DNA from: Bacillota bacterium
GTDB lineage: Bacteria; Bacillota; Clostridia; Lachnospirales; Lachnospiraceae
Assembly: GCA_023391695.1 (NCBI GenBank)
Contig: JAEWAK010000051.1
Location: 51,571-115,570 of the forward strand
Direction of reading: 5' to 3'
Length of the DNA: 64,000 nucleotides
Made by a program: the position numbers and the translations under genes
The notes under the pieces: model-generated
Database searches by the model: none
What the model was told of the DNA's origin: nothing
The model's input: the letters and a program-made list of their open reading frames with translations, nothing else
In this document: piece after piece, positions 9,501 to 17,472 of the stretch
Numbering within the stretch: position 1 is the stretch's first letter
Layout: each line of letters opens with the position of its first letter

Positions 9501-10006
9501 GCGATACGCTGTGTTTGACTACGGATGGTTCCGGCCTGTTTCTGGTTGACGGATCGAAATTCCTGGATGTTAATTTACTGGCGGATGTTACGGCTTCTGA
9601 TAAACAATGGCCGGGTAACGGTTTACCGGCGGATAAGGTGGGGTATCTGCTCTTTGACGGAGATGTTACCACTTTCGGTGATTTGAATACATCAACGGGT
9701 TCTTATTATACCGTGGATTTCGGTGAAGGGGCATCCGTTAATCTAAGCGAAATTTTATTGATGCCGAGAACGTCTAATCCTTCCAGAATGAACGGACTGA
9801 TCATCCAGGGTTCCAATGATAACTCCGCCTGGAAGGATATTACGGGCAAGGTAACGGGAGCGGCGGCTGAAACCTGGTATGACATTACCGGTACAGATAT
9901 ACTGGATCATAATGCTTACCGTTATTTTAGAATTTATAACGCTTCTGCCTGGAACGGTAATGTAGCCGAGGTGGAATTCTATGGAGATATTTACACCGGG
10001 TTATAA
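6503..10006 (+). CDS. Secreted alginate-lyase-like polysaccharide lyase with binding modules
   Basis: This 1167-residue protein starts with a signal peptide (about 1-31, ending PISA). The catalytic-looking part (about 50-480) is helical and carries QNHFMNQHTYPLLGAMAGY and EGHVQQVEMGRDQAHGGGDL, the Asn/His-rich motifs of alginate-lyase (PF05426-like) and related uronate lyases. Next come a CBM6/35-like beta-sandwich (about 487-610), a putative Ig/cadherin-like domain (612-705), a helical spacer (706-765), an F5/8 type C (CBM32-like) domain (767-910), an Ig-like domain and a second F5/8 C domain (1019-1165). There is no SLH, sortase or dockerin tail, so it is probably released. Polymer specificity is not readable. 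AGGAAGGGATGG precedes the ATG. The adjacent sensor pair and transporter probably import its products. Confidence 0.7.
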   Translation: MGKLTQKITMVAALSVMLLQTVFTPVQPISARSEAAADIFTDYLPEITEVTDAESGFTHPGVGLTKELLENVRAKVRAGAEPWNSYFNAMLKSSAASASITSSNENSSDPSVPGTYAFNSQGVQSKFIADGLKAYTQALLYYITGNEIYRSNAMHIIRIWSQMDPDQYAYYTDACIHSGIPLNRMVTAAEILRYTGCQTESLEWTDKDTADFTANLITPVIDTFQHDQNHFMNQHTYPLLGAMAGYIFTNNLSRYEEAVEWFTVNSTAADQGFNGSVKQLFRLVDREAEIGKNVSEGTEVEGHVQQVEMGRDQAHGGGDLTNSVIIARMLLAQGTRVDQADGCVSADPDAAGPYEFLNNRILEAADYFWQYMLGYDTPWTKVAYSIASDGTVRDTYNYISPSYRGRFNTANFWDLYSYYTYVKGEKVSEIAPYYYEAFTKKLPSNFYYGGSLNINWNNVDGGGDFWLYLPEAAKEDAEVFLPKEQTSSYLIEIEDRYTAFDENTDTDTDAGGVSYVRFHASEDGSKIALLNASTGNKTIGFRVRTNGTAKLKMSPGINDSLVIPDTKGEWRYITYTMGSLQFLGDILYLTVTGDGTTVDLDHLNVNAGTLLTAPVFTSGNSDQDLVTYAGAPLKLDFSATDAGTADVLNYESAVLPETAELDTGTGEFHWVPAREGTYSFVVSASDGTAVTAKNIRITVAGDRILAVEAAASPYDPDEVYVEASLKNYLTEYQETAAMLESGTDEIFSRQLQSLCDAADNLEPVTPLLGDGSFDYHNVVHSSTFGTSIVNMADDNPGTGVSYGLAPNKYHIIDFGPDYKVSAAAFGFQSNIFADRLAGSAVFGSDDGNNWTRLTPGLTAFTQEFQTLAVDSEFQNSRFRFLKIQMLYNYPDIIHNTVQNLFEMTEFRIYGKRYETGNKIESVSIGSDQSVNGKISLGDTVRLAVRAKEAIQNVKVKIQGLDTAVSTEDNINWVAEAALKDVDTGTVTFTLDYRKSDGSDGDTLCLTTDGSGLFLVDGSKFLDVNLLADVTASDKQWPGNGLPADKVGYLLFDGDVTTFGDLNTSTGSYYTVDFGEGASVNLSEILLMPRTSNPSRMNGLIIQGSNDNSAWKDITGKVTGAAAETWYDITGTDILDHNAYRYFRIYNASAWNGNVAEVEFYGDIYTGL

Positions 10007-10031
10007 TTTTAAAGGATAGAGATATTTTAAA

Positions 10032-10080
10032 GGGACTGTCCCATAATAGCTGAAATATGCTCCTATTATGCGGCAGCCCC
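10032..10080 (+). terminator. Hairpin after the lyase gene
   Basis: GGGACTGTCCCATAATAG pairs with CTATTATGCGGCAGCCCC across a 13-base loop. It lies 26 bases after the stop. The tail (TTGTTACGG) is only weakly T-rich, so this may be a repeat end doing terminator duty. Confidence 0.5.
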
Positions 10081-10120
10081 TTGTTACGGTCCTGAATAGC
10101 GGAATATTCCTATGCGCACG

Positions 10121-10149
10121 TTGTTCCAGTACAAAACATGTGGTAAAAT
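10121..10149 (+). promoter_or_regulatory. SigA-type promoter for the yesN-yesM pair
   Basis: TTGTTC (10121-10126), a 17-base spacer ending TGTGG, and TAAAAT (10144-10149) closely copy the promoter at 3552-3580. The start codon is about 95 bases beyond the predicted transcript start. Confidence 0.5.
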
Positions 10150-10250
10150 AAACCATATGGAACGAATGGAAACCAATAGTAAACAGGCAGCGAAGAGTAG
10201 AAACATAATTTCTCATTTATCTGCTCTCCAGAAAGAAAAGGGGATGAATC

Positions 10251-11765
10251 ATGAAATTATTAATTGTTGATGATGAGGATTATACAAGAGAAGGCCTGGC
10301 AGAAAGCATTCAGTGGAAAGAGTTTGGAATTGAAGAGGTTATGCAGGCCAGGGATGGCAAAGCAGGTCTTAATCTGGCAAAGTGGTTCAGACCGGATATT
10401 GTTATATCTGATATTAAAATGCCAAAACTAAATGGAATTGAATTTGCTAAGGAATTAGTTAAAGTAAATCCGGCGGCCAAGATTATTTTTATGAGTGGAT
10501 ATTTAGAGACCGATTATCTCAAAAGTGCCATCCAATTATCGGCAGTTGATTATATAGAGAAACCCATAGACTTGCCGGCACTGAAGGCAGCGGTAAAAAA
10601 GTCGGCGGCGGATATTAAAGAAAAACTTCATGTCCGGATGCTTTCAGCAGACAGAAAAGAATTACAGCAGCAAAAACTGGCAAATGCATTGGTATGCAAG
10701 GAAAATGACAGAGAAATGCTGCTTAATCTTTGCACGGAAATTGATTTTCCAACAAAACAAAATTATGTCTGTTTGGTTCTGTGGGCTAAGGAGATGGGGG
10801 TAAATTCAGAAGCGGTGCGGAATGACTTATTAGGTTTTATAGGAAGTAACAAATTAAAAGCTTTATGCAATTATCTGGGGGAAGGAAAATATTTGGTTAT
10901 CCTGGCTTTTCCTAAAAAATATAGCTCACAGCTCCCGCTATTATACAGGAAAATGACCGGGCATTTCCCGGGACTGATTCTTGGTATAGGCTTTGAAGCC
11001 ATGGACATTATGAATATTTACAACAGTTATCAAACGGCACTGCTGGCTATAAACTGTGCTTTTTATGAGGAAAAGGAGCGGGTATTTACGGTAGATGAGG
11101 AGGTTATGTGCCGGCAGGGTGTGGAGCCTGGGATTTACGGAGAATTCATAAGGATCCTTAACCAGGAGTCTTTCAGGCTGAAAAGCTGGTGTGAGACCTT
11201 ATTTGCGGATTTAAGAAAACGGAAATATTATCGGAAAGAAAATATACAGACTTTGCTGGCATCCTTTGTGACAGCAATGATCAATCAGCATGCAGATTTG
11301 CTTGACGGAATGGACGGGATTTATTCCACAGAAGATATGGAACAAAGGATGAGCCGTTACATGACATTAACAGAAATTCAGGAATTTATGACGGACCTGG
11401 TTAACAAGCTGGAAGCAAAGCAGGAAAGTCAATCGAAGTACAGCAGGATTACCCGCGGAGTGATTGATTTTATTGCGGTGCATTTCAGGGAATCCGATTT
11501 AAGCGTATCACAGATAGCGGAATATTTCCACTTTTCTTCTACTTATCTCAATGTACTATTTAAACAGGAAACCCGGGTTACTTTAAAACAGTACTTAAGT
11601 GATTACCGGATCGGAAAAGCAAAAAAAATGCTGGAAAATGATTATTACAAAATAACGGAAATCTCGGAATTATGCGGATATGCCAATGCAAATTACTTTG
11701 CCAAGGTATTTAAGGAAGTTACCGACTTAACACCATTGGAATACAGAAAGCGGAAAACGGAATGA
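10251..11765 (+). CDS. YesN-type response regulator (REC + AraC)
   Basis: The 504-residue protein has an N-terminal receiver domain (acidic DDED at 7-10, phospho-acceptor Asp54 in ISDIKMP, conserved Lys in IEKP) and a C-terminal AraC-type double helix-turn-helix (about 405-504; LSVSQIAEYFHFSSTYLNVLF and ITEISELCGYANANYFAKVF). The middle, about 270 residues, is the variable linker usual for YesN proteins. It should be phosphorylated by the kinase that follows, with which it overlaps by four bases (ATGA), and should activate sugar uptake genes, most likely the transporter at 13874-17410 and perhaps the lyase upstream. Confidence 0.9.
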   Translation: MKLLIVDDEDYTREGLAESIQWKEFGIEEVMQARDGKAGLNLAKWFRPDIVISDIKMPKLNGIEFAKELVKVNPAAKIIFMSGYLETDYLKSAIQLSAVDYIEKPIDLPALKAAVKKSAADIKEKLHVRMLSADRKELQQQKLANALVCKENDREMLLNLCTEIDFPTKQNYVCLVLWAKEMGVNSEAVRNDLLGFIGSNKLKALCNYLGEGKYLVILAFPKKYSSQLPLLYRKMTGHFPGLILGIGFEAMDIMNIYNSYQTALLAINCAFYEEKERVFTVDEEVMCRQGVEPGIYGEFIRILNQESFRLKSWCETLFADLRKRKYYRKENIQTLLASFVTAMINQHADLLDGMDGIYSTEDMEQRMSRYMTLTEIQEFMTDLVNKLEAKQESQSKYSRITRGVIDFIAVHFRESDLSVSQIAEYFHFSSTYLNVLFKQETRVTLKQYLSDYRIGKAKKMLENDYYKITEISELCGYANANYFAKVFKEVTDLTPLEYRKRKTE

Positions 11766-13504
11766 AAAAGGTATCAAACTGGTTTCAGAATATTTCATTA
11801 AGTAAAAAATTAGTGATTTTGATCTTTGCGGCAGGGATTGTTCCTCTGGCAATTACCTTTTGGCTTTCGCTTAAGGAACTTCGGAGCAACTCCTTTCAGA
11901 AGCAGATGTATGCGGTGAATCAGGGTTATGAACAGGTATATCAGTCATTGCAGGACCGAATGACCCGTATACATAACCTTTCTACGTTACTGTCGGTAAA
12001 CGATACGATTAAAAAAACCTTTAAGCTGACCGAAGATGATATGGATCTGATAGGGCAGTTAACTTATTTTGAAAATATTTCTTCCTATTCCTATGCCCTG
12101 GAATTAACTTTTGACTTAGATAACATTGTCTTTTATATTGATGATAATTTTGTAATTGCCAGAAACCAGAGCGGACGATACCGGCCTTTGAGTGCTGCAA
12201 AAGAAACCGCATGGTATAAACAGTTAACAGAAAATAACGGACGTCCTACCTGGGTGTCTTATTCCGGATCCGTTGATTCAGGGGCTGATAAATATATTGC
12301 CATGACAAGGACAATCTGGGATGAGGATGATTACAGCAAGCCGATCGGCATTTTAGCAGTCTTAATTGAAAATAAATATATTAAGGAAATGTTGATAAAT
12401 TCTGAAAAGAACCAATCCTTTTATTTGCAGAAATACGACGGTACAATTCTTACATCCAATATGGGAGAGAAGCTTGCTGCCCGCGCTCCGGGGAAAGAAT
12501 GGATAAGAGAAAGTGATAAAAGCTTTAAACAGGTTGATTTCAATGGGAAAGCATATTTCATGAGAAGCAGGCAGATCGAAGGAACCGATGTCTGGCTGGT
12601 ATCAAGCATTCCTTCCGATACGATTTCAAAGTCATTGAATAATATGACCTATCAGATGGGGATGATGTATGCGCTGGTATCCTGTTTGCTGGTCCTGCTG
12701 ATTTATCCCTTAACCAAATCCATAACCTACCGTATCCGGTTATTGCACAATCAGATCGGACTGGTTAAAACAGGGAAAATGAAAGAATTAATGATCGAAC
12801 CCCACACGGACGAAATCGGCCAGCTGATAACCGGTTATAACAATATGGTCCGGAAGGTTGATGAGCTTATGGCTCTTCAGTTTGTTATGGGACAGGAAAA
12901 GACCGGTGCCGAGTTAAAGGCCCTCCAGTCTCAGATTAATCCTCATTTTTTATACAATACCCTTGACATGATTAACTGGATGGCACAAAAGAATGAAACG
13001 GAAAATATACGTGAAGTCATTCAGTCCATGTCCATGTTTTACCGGTTGTCCTTAAGTAAGGGAAAGGATATTATCACCATCAGGGAGGAGGCCAGGATGT
13101 GTGAGGCCTATATGGAAATACAAAAGAAGCGGTTCCGCGGCAGAATAAGATTTGAAGAAGAAATACAGGAAGAAGCACTTGATTACCTGATCCCCAAAAT
13201 TACCTTGCAGCCATTTATCGAAAATGCAATTATCCATGGAATCTGTGAAAAAGAAGACGGACGCGGCGTAGTATTATTGACCGGCTGGATAGAAGATAAC
13301 CTGATTCATTTAAGTGTTACGGATGACGGACAGGGTATGAGTAAGGAAGATAAGGGAAATTCTAAAGGCAGTCAGTATGGGATGGAGAATATAGAAAAGC
13401 GTTTGTCACTTTTTTATGGACGGGAGATTTCTATTGAAGTTGAGAGCTCCTTAGGAATCGGTACCTGCGTTTCCATTCATGTCCCGCCGGTCGGTAAAGA
13501 CTGA
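11762..13504 (+). CDS. YesM-type sensor histidine kinase
   Basis: The 580-residue membrane kinase has a first membrane span at about 14-34, an extracellular dCache-like sensor, a second span at about 294-316, a HAMP linker, a His_kinase domain (ALQSQINPHFLYNTLDMINWM, phospho-His395) and a HATPase domain with N box (PFIENAIIHG), G1 (DDGQGM) and a GMENIEKRLSLFYG motif. It is translationally coupled to the upstream response regulator. In related systems the extracellular domain senses oligosaccharides directly or through a binding protein. The ligand is unknown here. Confidence 0.9.
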   Translation: MKKVSNWFQNISLSKKLVILIFAAGIVPLAITFWLSLKELRSNSFQKQMYAVNQGYEQVYQSLQDRMTRIHNLSTLLSVNDTIKKTFKLTEDDMDLIGQLTYFENISSYSYALELTFDLDNIVFYIDDNFVIARNQSGRYRPLSAAKETAWYKQLTENNGRPTWVSYSGSVDSGADKYIAMTRTIWDEDDYSKPIGILAVLIENKYIKEMLINSEKNQSFYLQKYDGTILTSNMGEKLAARAPGKEWIRESDKSFKQVDFNGKAYFMRSRQIEGTDVWLVSSIPSDTISKSLNNMTYQMGMMYALVSCLLVLLIYPLTKSITYRIRLLHNQIGLVKTGKMKELMIEPHTDEIGQLITGYNNMVRKVDELMALQFVMGQEKTGAELKALQSQINPHFLYNTLDMINWMAQKNETENIREVIQSMSMFYRLSLSKGKDIITIREEARMCEAYMEIQKKRFRGRIRFEEEIQEEALDYLIPKITLQPFIENAIIHGICEKEDGRGVVLLTGWIEDNLIHLSVTDDGQGMSKEDKGNSKGSQYGMENIEKRLSLFYGREISIEVESSLGIGTCVSIHVPPVGKD

Positions 13505-13615
13505 AAAACCTCTGGAACCTGTAAAAAAATTAATAGTTCGGCCATGATTTTTTATATTATGAAGCTGATTATAAGAAGTCTCATTCTTTTAAGTCTGGGA
13601 CTTTCTTTTATTTTT

Positions 13616-13650
13616 TTTATCTTATGGGAAAGTTCGTCCTATGAGATAAA
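13616..13650. repeat. Hairpin containing repeat D (AAAGTTCGTCCTATGAG)
   Basis: TTTATCTTATGGGA and TCCTATGAGATAAA form a 14-bp stem with two G-U pairs around an AAGTTCG loop. A related sequence is at 57686-57711. The rest of 13505-13873 shows no gene. Confidence 0.5.
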
Positions 13651-13857
13651 TATGAGATAAAAACCCTCCGGAAAATGCGCATGACCCCTAAAAGGCAGAG
13701 TGCTGGTTTGGCCGGCCGGACTCGGCGCGAGTATTTTGCCAGGGAAAAGCCTTTGTTCCAAATCATTAAAAATTACCATTTATATTGAAAAAGTATTCTA
13801 TCAGGGAAGCATCCGGAATGATATCATAAATTTATAACAAAAGGAAAGGAAGACAAA

Positions 13858-13884
13858 ATGAAAGGTAAACAAAATGAAAGGTAA
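13858..13884 (+). promoter_or_regulatory. Eight-codon upstream ORF from a duplicated start region
   Basis: A 16-bp block (AAAATGAAAGGTAA plus two) is tandemly duplicated. The first ATG (13858) directly follows the AAAGGAAAGGAAG ribosome binding site and encodes MKGKQNER before TAA at 13882-13884. The second ATG (13874), out of frame, begins the permease. The short frame therefore overlaps the true start and may set permease translation by termination-reinitiation. Confidence 0.5.
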
Positions 13885-14836
13885 GACCTTAGCATATGCG
13901 GCACAAGCTCCTGTAAAAAGGAAACGGATTTCGGATTTTCGTAAGCACAAAACATATTACATTATGCTGATTCCCATGTTTGTATTTTTCTTATTATTTG
14001 CCTATCTGCCAATGCCCGGACTCTATTATGCATTTGTTAACTATGATTTTATGCAGGGCTTGCGCAGTCCCTTTGCAGGCTTCAAGAATTTTGAATTTTT
14101 GTTTCGTGGGGGAGCGGATTCGATTATCTGGCGCCTGACCAGAAATACGATTCTTTACAATCTGGCATTCATTATCCTGGGAAATTTCTTTCAGATAGCG
14201 GCAGCTGTTTTGCTGAAAGAAATTAAACGGAAATATTTTGTAAAAGTATCGCAGACACTGATGCTAATGCCATATTTCGTATCTATGGTAATTGTTGGTG
14301 TAATTACATATAATCTCTTTAATTATACCTATGGGACAGTGAATCACTTTTTAACTTCAATCGGCCTTAAAAAGTATGATTTTTACCAGGAGCCGGCTGT
14401 CTGGCCGGTTATTATCGTTATTATCAATATATGGAAAGGCCTGGGATATGGGGTGGTCGTCTACCTGGCTGCCATATTAGGTATCGACGAAAGTATTTAT
14501 GAAGCGGCCTATGTAGACGGAGCCTCCAACTGGAAACGTATTAAGTATATAACACTTCCTTTACTGAAACCCACCGTAATCATGCTGGTTTTGTTATCCC
14601 TGGGCGGTATCCTGAAAGGTTCCTTTGATTTGTTCTATCAGATCATTGGGAATAACGGCTTGCTGCTGAATGCAACGGATATTATCGATACTTACGTATT
14701 CCGCTCCCTTGCGGTGAATTTTAACATGGGCCTGGGAAGTGCGGCCGGCATGTACCAGTCTGTTTTCGGTTTTGTCCTGATTTTGGCAGTGAATACGGCT
14801 GTTAAAAAGGTAAGCCCTGAGAATGCATTGTTTTAG
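13874..14836 (+). CDS. Sugar ABC transporter permease, LplB type
   Basis: The 320-residue protein has about six membrane spans, the first at about 31-52, and the permease EAA loop (IYEAAYVDGASNWKRIKYITLPLLKP) that docks the ATPase. Sequence and order (LplB-LplC-binding protein) are those of CUT1 importers for complex oligosaccharides. No ATPase gene lies in this cluster. The start follows an unusual duplicated ATG region. The next gene begins 14 bases on. Confidence 0.9.
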   Translation: MKGKTLAYAAQAPVKRKRISDFRKHKTYYIMLIPMFVFFLLFAYLPMPGLYYAFVNYDFMQGLRSPFAGFKNFEFLFRGGADSIIWRLTRNTILYNLAFIILGNFFQIAAAVLLKEIKRKYFVKVSQTLMLMPYFVSMVIVGVITYNLFNYTYGTVNHFLTSIGLKKYDFYQEPAVWPVIIVIINIWKGLGYGVVVYLAAILGIDESIYEAAYVDGASNWKRIKYITLPLLKPTVIMLVLLSLGGILKGSFDLFYQIIGNNGLLLNATDIIDTYVFRSLAVNFNMGLGSAAGMYQSVFGFVLILAVNTAVKKVSPENALF

Positions 14837-14850
14837 AGAGGAAAGAAATT

Positions 14851-15771
14851 ATGAAATCAATCAGCAGCGATACACAAACACAACGGGTGCACATTAAACA
14901 CGGCTGGAAAGATGAATTATTTCAAATTCTGGCAATCACGCTTATTACGGTTATTACAATTATTTGCGTAGTTCCGTTTATCTTAATCCTGTCCGGTTCC
15001 TTCAGCAGTGAATCGGCAATTGCCGTTAACGGATACCAGATCCTGCCCCAGGATTTTACGCTGGATGCTTATAAGACGGTGCTTGCGTTGGGCGGCCGGA
15101 TACCGAGGGCCTATCTTGTCACCATTTTTGTTACATTAGTGGGGACCGGTCTGGGATTACTTACAACTTCCATGAGCGGATTTGTATTATCCAGGCAGGA
15201 CTTTAAATACCGCAATGCAGCGGCATTCTTTATTTATTTTACTACCTTATTCAGCGCAGGAATGATTCCTGCCTATCTTGTAAATGTAAATATCCTGCAT
15301 CTGAACAATAATATACTGGTCCTGATTTTACCTTCCATTATGAATCCTTTTAATATCTTTTTATTCCGGAATTTCTTAAAAAGCGTGCCGGATGCCTTGA
15401 TGGAATCGGCCAGGATCGACGGTGCCGGTGATTTTACAATTTACCGGAAGGTGATGATGCCGTTAGCGAAGCCGGCTATTGCGACCATAGGCCTGTTCCT
15501 GGCGCTGGGGTATTGGAACGAATGGTACCGCTGCAATCTTTATATCAAGGATCCTGAAATGTATACGCTTCAGTACCTGCTTTATAACATGCTGCAGAAT
15601 GTTGAAAAAATGTTCAGCGAGCAGGGACTTTCAACTCCCGGTATACAGCTGCCAAGTGAAACAATGAAATTAGCAACTGCTATGCTGGCAACAGGGCCGG
15701 TATTAATTTTCTATCCCTTTGTGCAAAAATATTTTACAGGAGGATTAATTGTAGGAGGCGTTAAGGGATAG
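14851..15771 (+). CDS. Sugar ABC transporter permease, LplC/YtcP type
   Basis: The 306-residue integral membrane protein has about six spans and the EAA loop LMESARIDGAGDFTIYRKVMMPLAKP. The C-terminus ends in KYFTGGLIVGGVKG, the family hallmark. It pairs with the upstream LplB-type subunit to form the channel. An AGAGGAAAG ribosome binding site is properly spaced. A small perfect hairpin (TCTATCC-TTAT-GGATAGA, 15788-15805) lies between this gene and the binding-protein gene. Confidence 0.9.
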   Translation: MKSISSDTQTQRVHIKHGWKDELFQILAITLITVITIICVVPFILILSGSFSSESAIAVNGYQILPQDFTLDAYKTVLALGGRIPRAYLVTIFVTLVGTGLGLLTTSMSGFVLSRQDFKYRNAAAFFIYFTTLFSAGMIPAYLVNVNILHLNNNILVLILPSIMNPFNIFLFRNFLKSVPDALMESARIDGAGDFTIYRKVMMPLAKPAIATIGLFLALGYWNEWYRCNLYIKDPEMYTLQYLLYNMLQNVEKMFSEQGLSTPGIQLPSETMKLATAMLATGPVLIFYPFVQKYFTGGLIVGGVKG

Positions 15772-15844
15772 CCTGGAGCTTTGCAATTCTATCCTTATGG
15801 ATAGATATTGTAAATATAAATTTAAAAATGTATAGGAGGTTTTT

Positions 15845-17410
15845 ATGAAAAAATTCAGGAGAAAATTTGCAGCAGCCCTATTGGCAGTTATAATGATGAT
15901 GTCCCTGGCGGCATGCAAATCCGAAGAAAAGGACACCGTATCAAATGACACTGGGGAAATTATAACACTGAAAGCTTTTACTATGGGGAATGAGCCTGCC
16001 GGCGGACTGGATACATTCTATGAACAATTAGATGCCCTTACGGTGAAAGACCTGGGATGTAAAATACGCTTTGATTACATACCATGGGGAGATGAAAAGA
16101 ATAAAATCAATTTAAGCATTACCTCAGGTGAATATGATCTCTATGCCGGCGGTAATTTCTCGGATTATAAGGCTACGGCGGCTAAAAATGCATTTATGGA
16201 TTTAAATCCGTATCTGGAACAGGTTCCGGATTTGGTGGAGCATTATAAGCAGGCTTCTGAAGATGCACTGAAAATGTGTGAGATCAACGGGCATTTATAT
16301 GGCATTCCGCAGTTTGGCAAAGCAGAGGGCGGAGCAGGTGAAGGCTTTATTTACCGGGAAGATTTAAGGCAGGAATGGGGAATTCCCGAAATAAACAGCC
16401 TGGAGACCATGGAACAATATCTGTATGCTGCAAAAGCAGATGACAGATATAAGGATACCCCGCTGATAACCGACAACCGGATCTGGACCAGTCTATGGTA
16501 TATGAGTGCAGGAGCAAAATACGGACAGCTGGATGACAATATGTATGCATGGTTTGCATATGAGGATCCTGCAAAGGTTGTAAATTTGTTCGATACACCT
16601 GAATATAAAACAGTATGTGAATATGCACAGAAATGGTATAAGGACGGAATTATTGACCATGATATTTTAGCGGCTTCCGGAAATGAGGGAACAAAAGGCT
16701 TTGAATTAATGAAAGCGGATAAGAAACCCTGTGAGACGAATACACCTTTTTGGAGTGCATCAAACAATTGGATACCCGGACTTTACACGGCACACCCGGA
16801 ATGGAAAATAGGCTTTTTTGATTACCTGTTAGATAATCCGGAGTATAAAAGTGCATATATTCCTGATTACTCAAGTGCTACTGCGATTTCAATCGCCGCC
16901 CAGTGCAAGTATCCGGAAATTGCTTTAAAATTTATAGAAAAAGCGCATACGGACCGGACATACTATGACCTGCTTGCCTATGGGGTGGAAGGTGAAAATT
17001 ATAAGATGGCTGACGGGGTTCCGAGTGTCGAAGGTATTTCGCAGGAAAATATTAAGCCAAGCTGGACAGGATTATATGACGGCTATATGAATTATGAAAC
17101 AAAGAGTGTTAATCCTGATTGGCAGGCATTATCCGACCAATATAAGGAAATGGGAAATAAGCTTCTTAAGAACAGCGGCTACATACCAAGTCCTAAAGCA
17201 GGCTTTACGTTTGATGTATCAAACCTTTCCGCAGAAATCGCCGCAATGGAAACAGTCAAGGCACAGTATATGCTGCCTCTTGCTAATGGCATTTCGAAGA
17301 ATGTGGATGCGGACCTGGCTGATTTAAAAGCGCAGTATGAATCAGCCGGAATTGCGACTTACTTTACGGAACTGCAGAAGCAGTGGGAAGTGTTTAATCA
17401 GGCTAGATAA
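15845..17410 (+). CDS. Extracellular solute-binding lipoprotein (LplA type)
   Basis: The 521-residue binding protein has a lipoprotein signal with lipobox SLAAC (Cys24), anchoring it to the outer face of the membrane. The body matches family 1 sugar-binding proteins that serve LplBC permeases; size (500-560) is right. It follows its two permeases with 73 bases between and an AGGAGG ribosome binding site. The ligand is unknown; the neighbouring lyase suggests uronate-containing oligosaccharides (inference). Confidence 0.9.
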   Translation: MKKFRRKFAAALLAVIMMMSLAACKSEEKDTVSNDTGEIITLKAFTMGNEPAGGLDTFYEQLDALTVKDLGCKIRFDYIPWGDEKNKINLSITSGEYDLYAGGNFSDYKATAAKNAFMDLNPYLEQVPDLVEHYKQASEDALKMCEINGHLYGIPQFGKAEGGAGEGFIYREDLRQEWGIPEINSLETMEQYLYAAKADDRYKDTPLITDNRIWTSLWYMSAGAKYGQLDDNMYAWFAYEDPAKVVNLFDTPEYKTVCEYAQKWYKDGIIDHDILAASGNEGTKGFELMKADKKPCETNTPFWSASNNWIPGLYTAHPEWKIGFFDYLLDNPEYKSAYIPDYSSATAISIAAQCKYPEIALKFIEKAHTDRTYYDLLAYGVEGENYKMADGVPSVEGISQENIKPSWTGLYDGYMNYETKSVNPDWQALSDQYKEMGNKLLKNSGYIPSPKAGFTFDVSNLSAEIAAMETVKAQYMLPLANGISKNVDADLADLKAQYESAGIATYFTELQKQWEVFNQAR

Positions 17411-17426
17411 ATTATTTAAAATGAGG

Positions 17427-17467
17427 GGCTGTTACCAGGCTGGCAGAAAGTTGGCCCGGTAACAGCC
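17427..17467. terminator. Stem-loop between convergent genes
   Basis: GGCTGTTACCAGGC pairs with GCCCGGTAACAGCC around a 13-base loop, 17 bases after the binding-protein stop and just before the end of the facing AraC gene. It can serve both directions. T-rich tails are modest. Confidence 0.7.
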
Positions 17468-17472
17468 TTATC

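Noticed and set aside
16351..16767. 138-codon minus-strand open frame
   Set aside because: Lies wholly antisense to a clear binding-protein gene and has no ribosome binding site or recognisable family.
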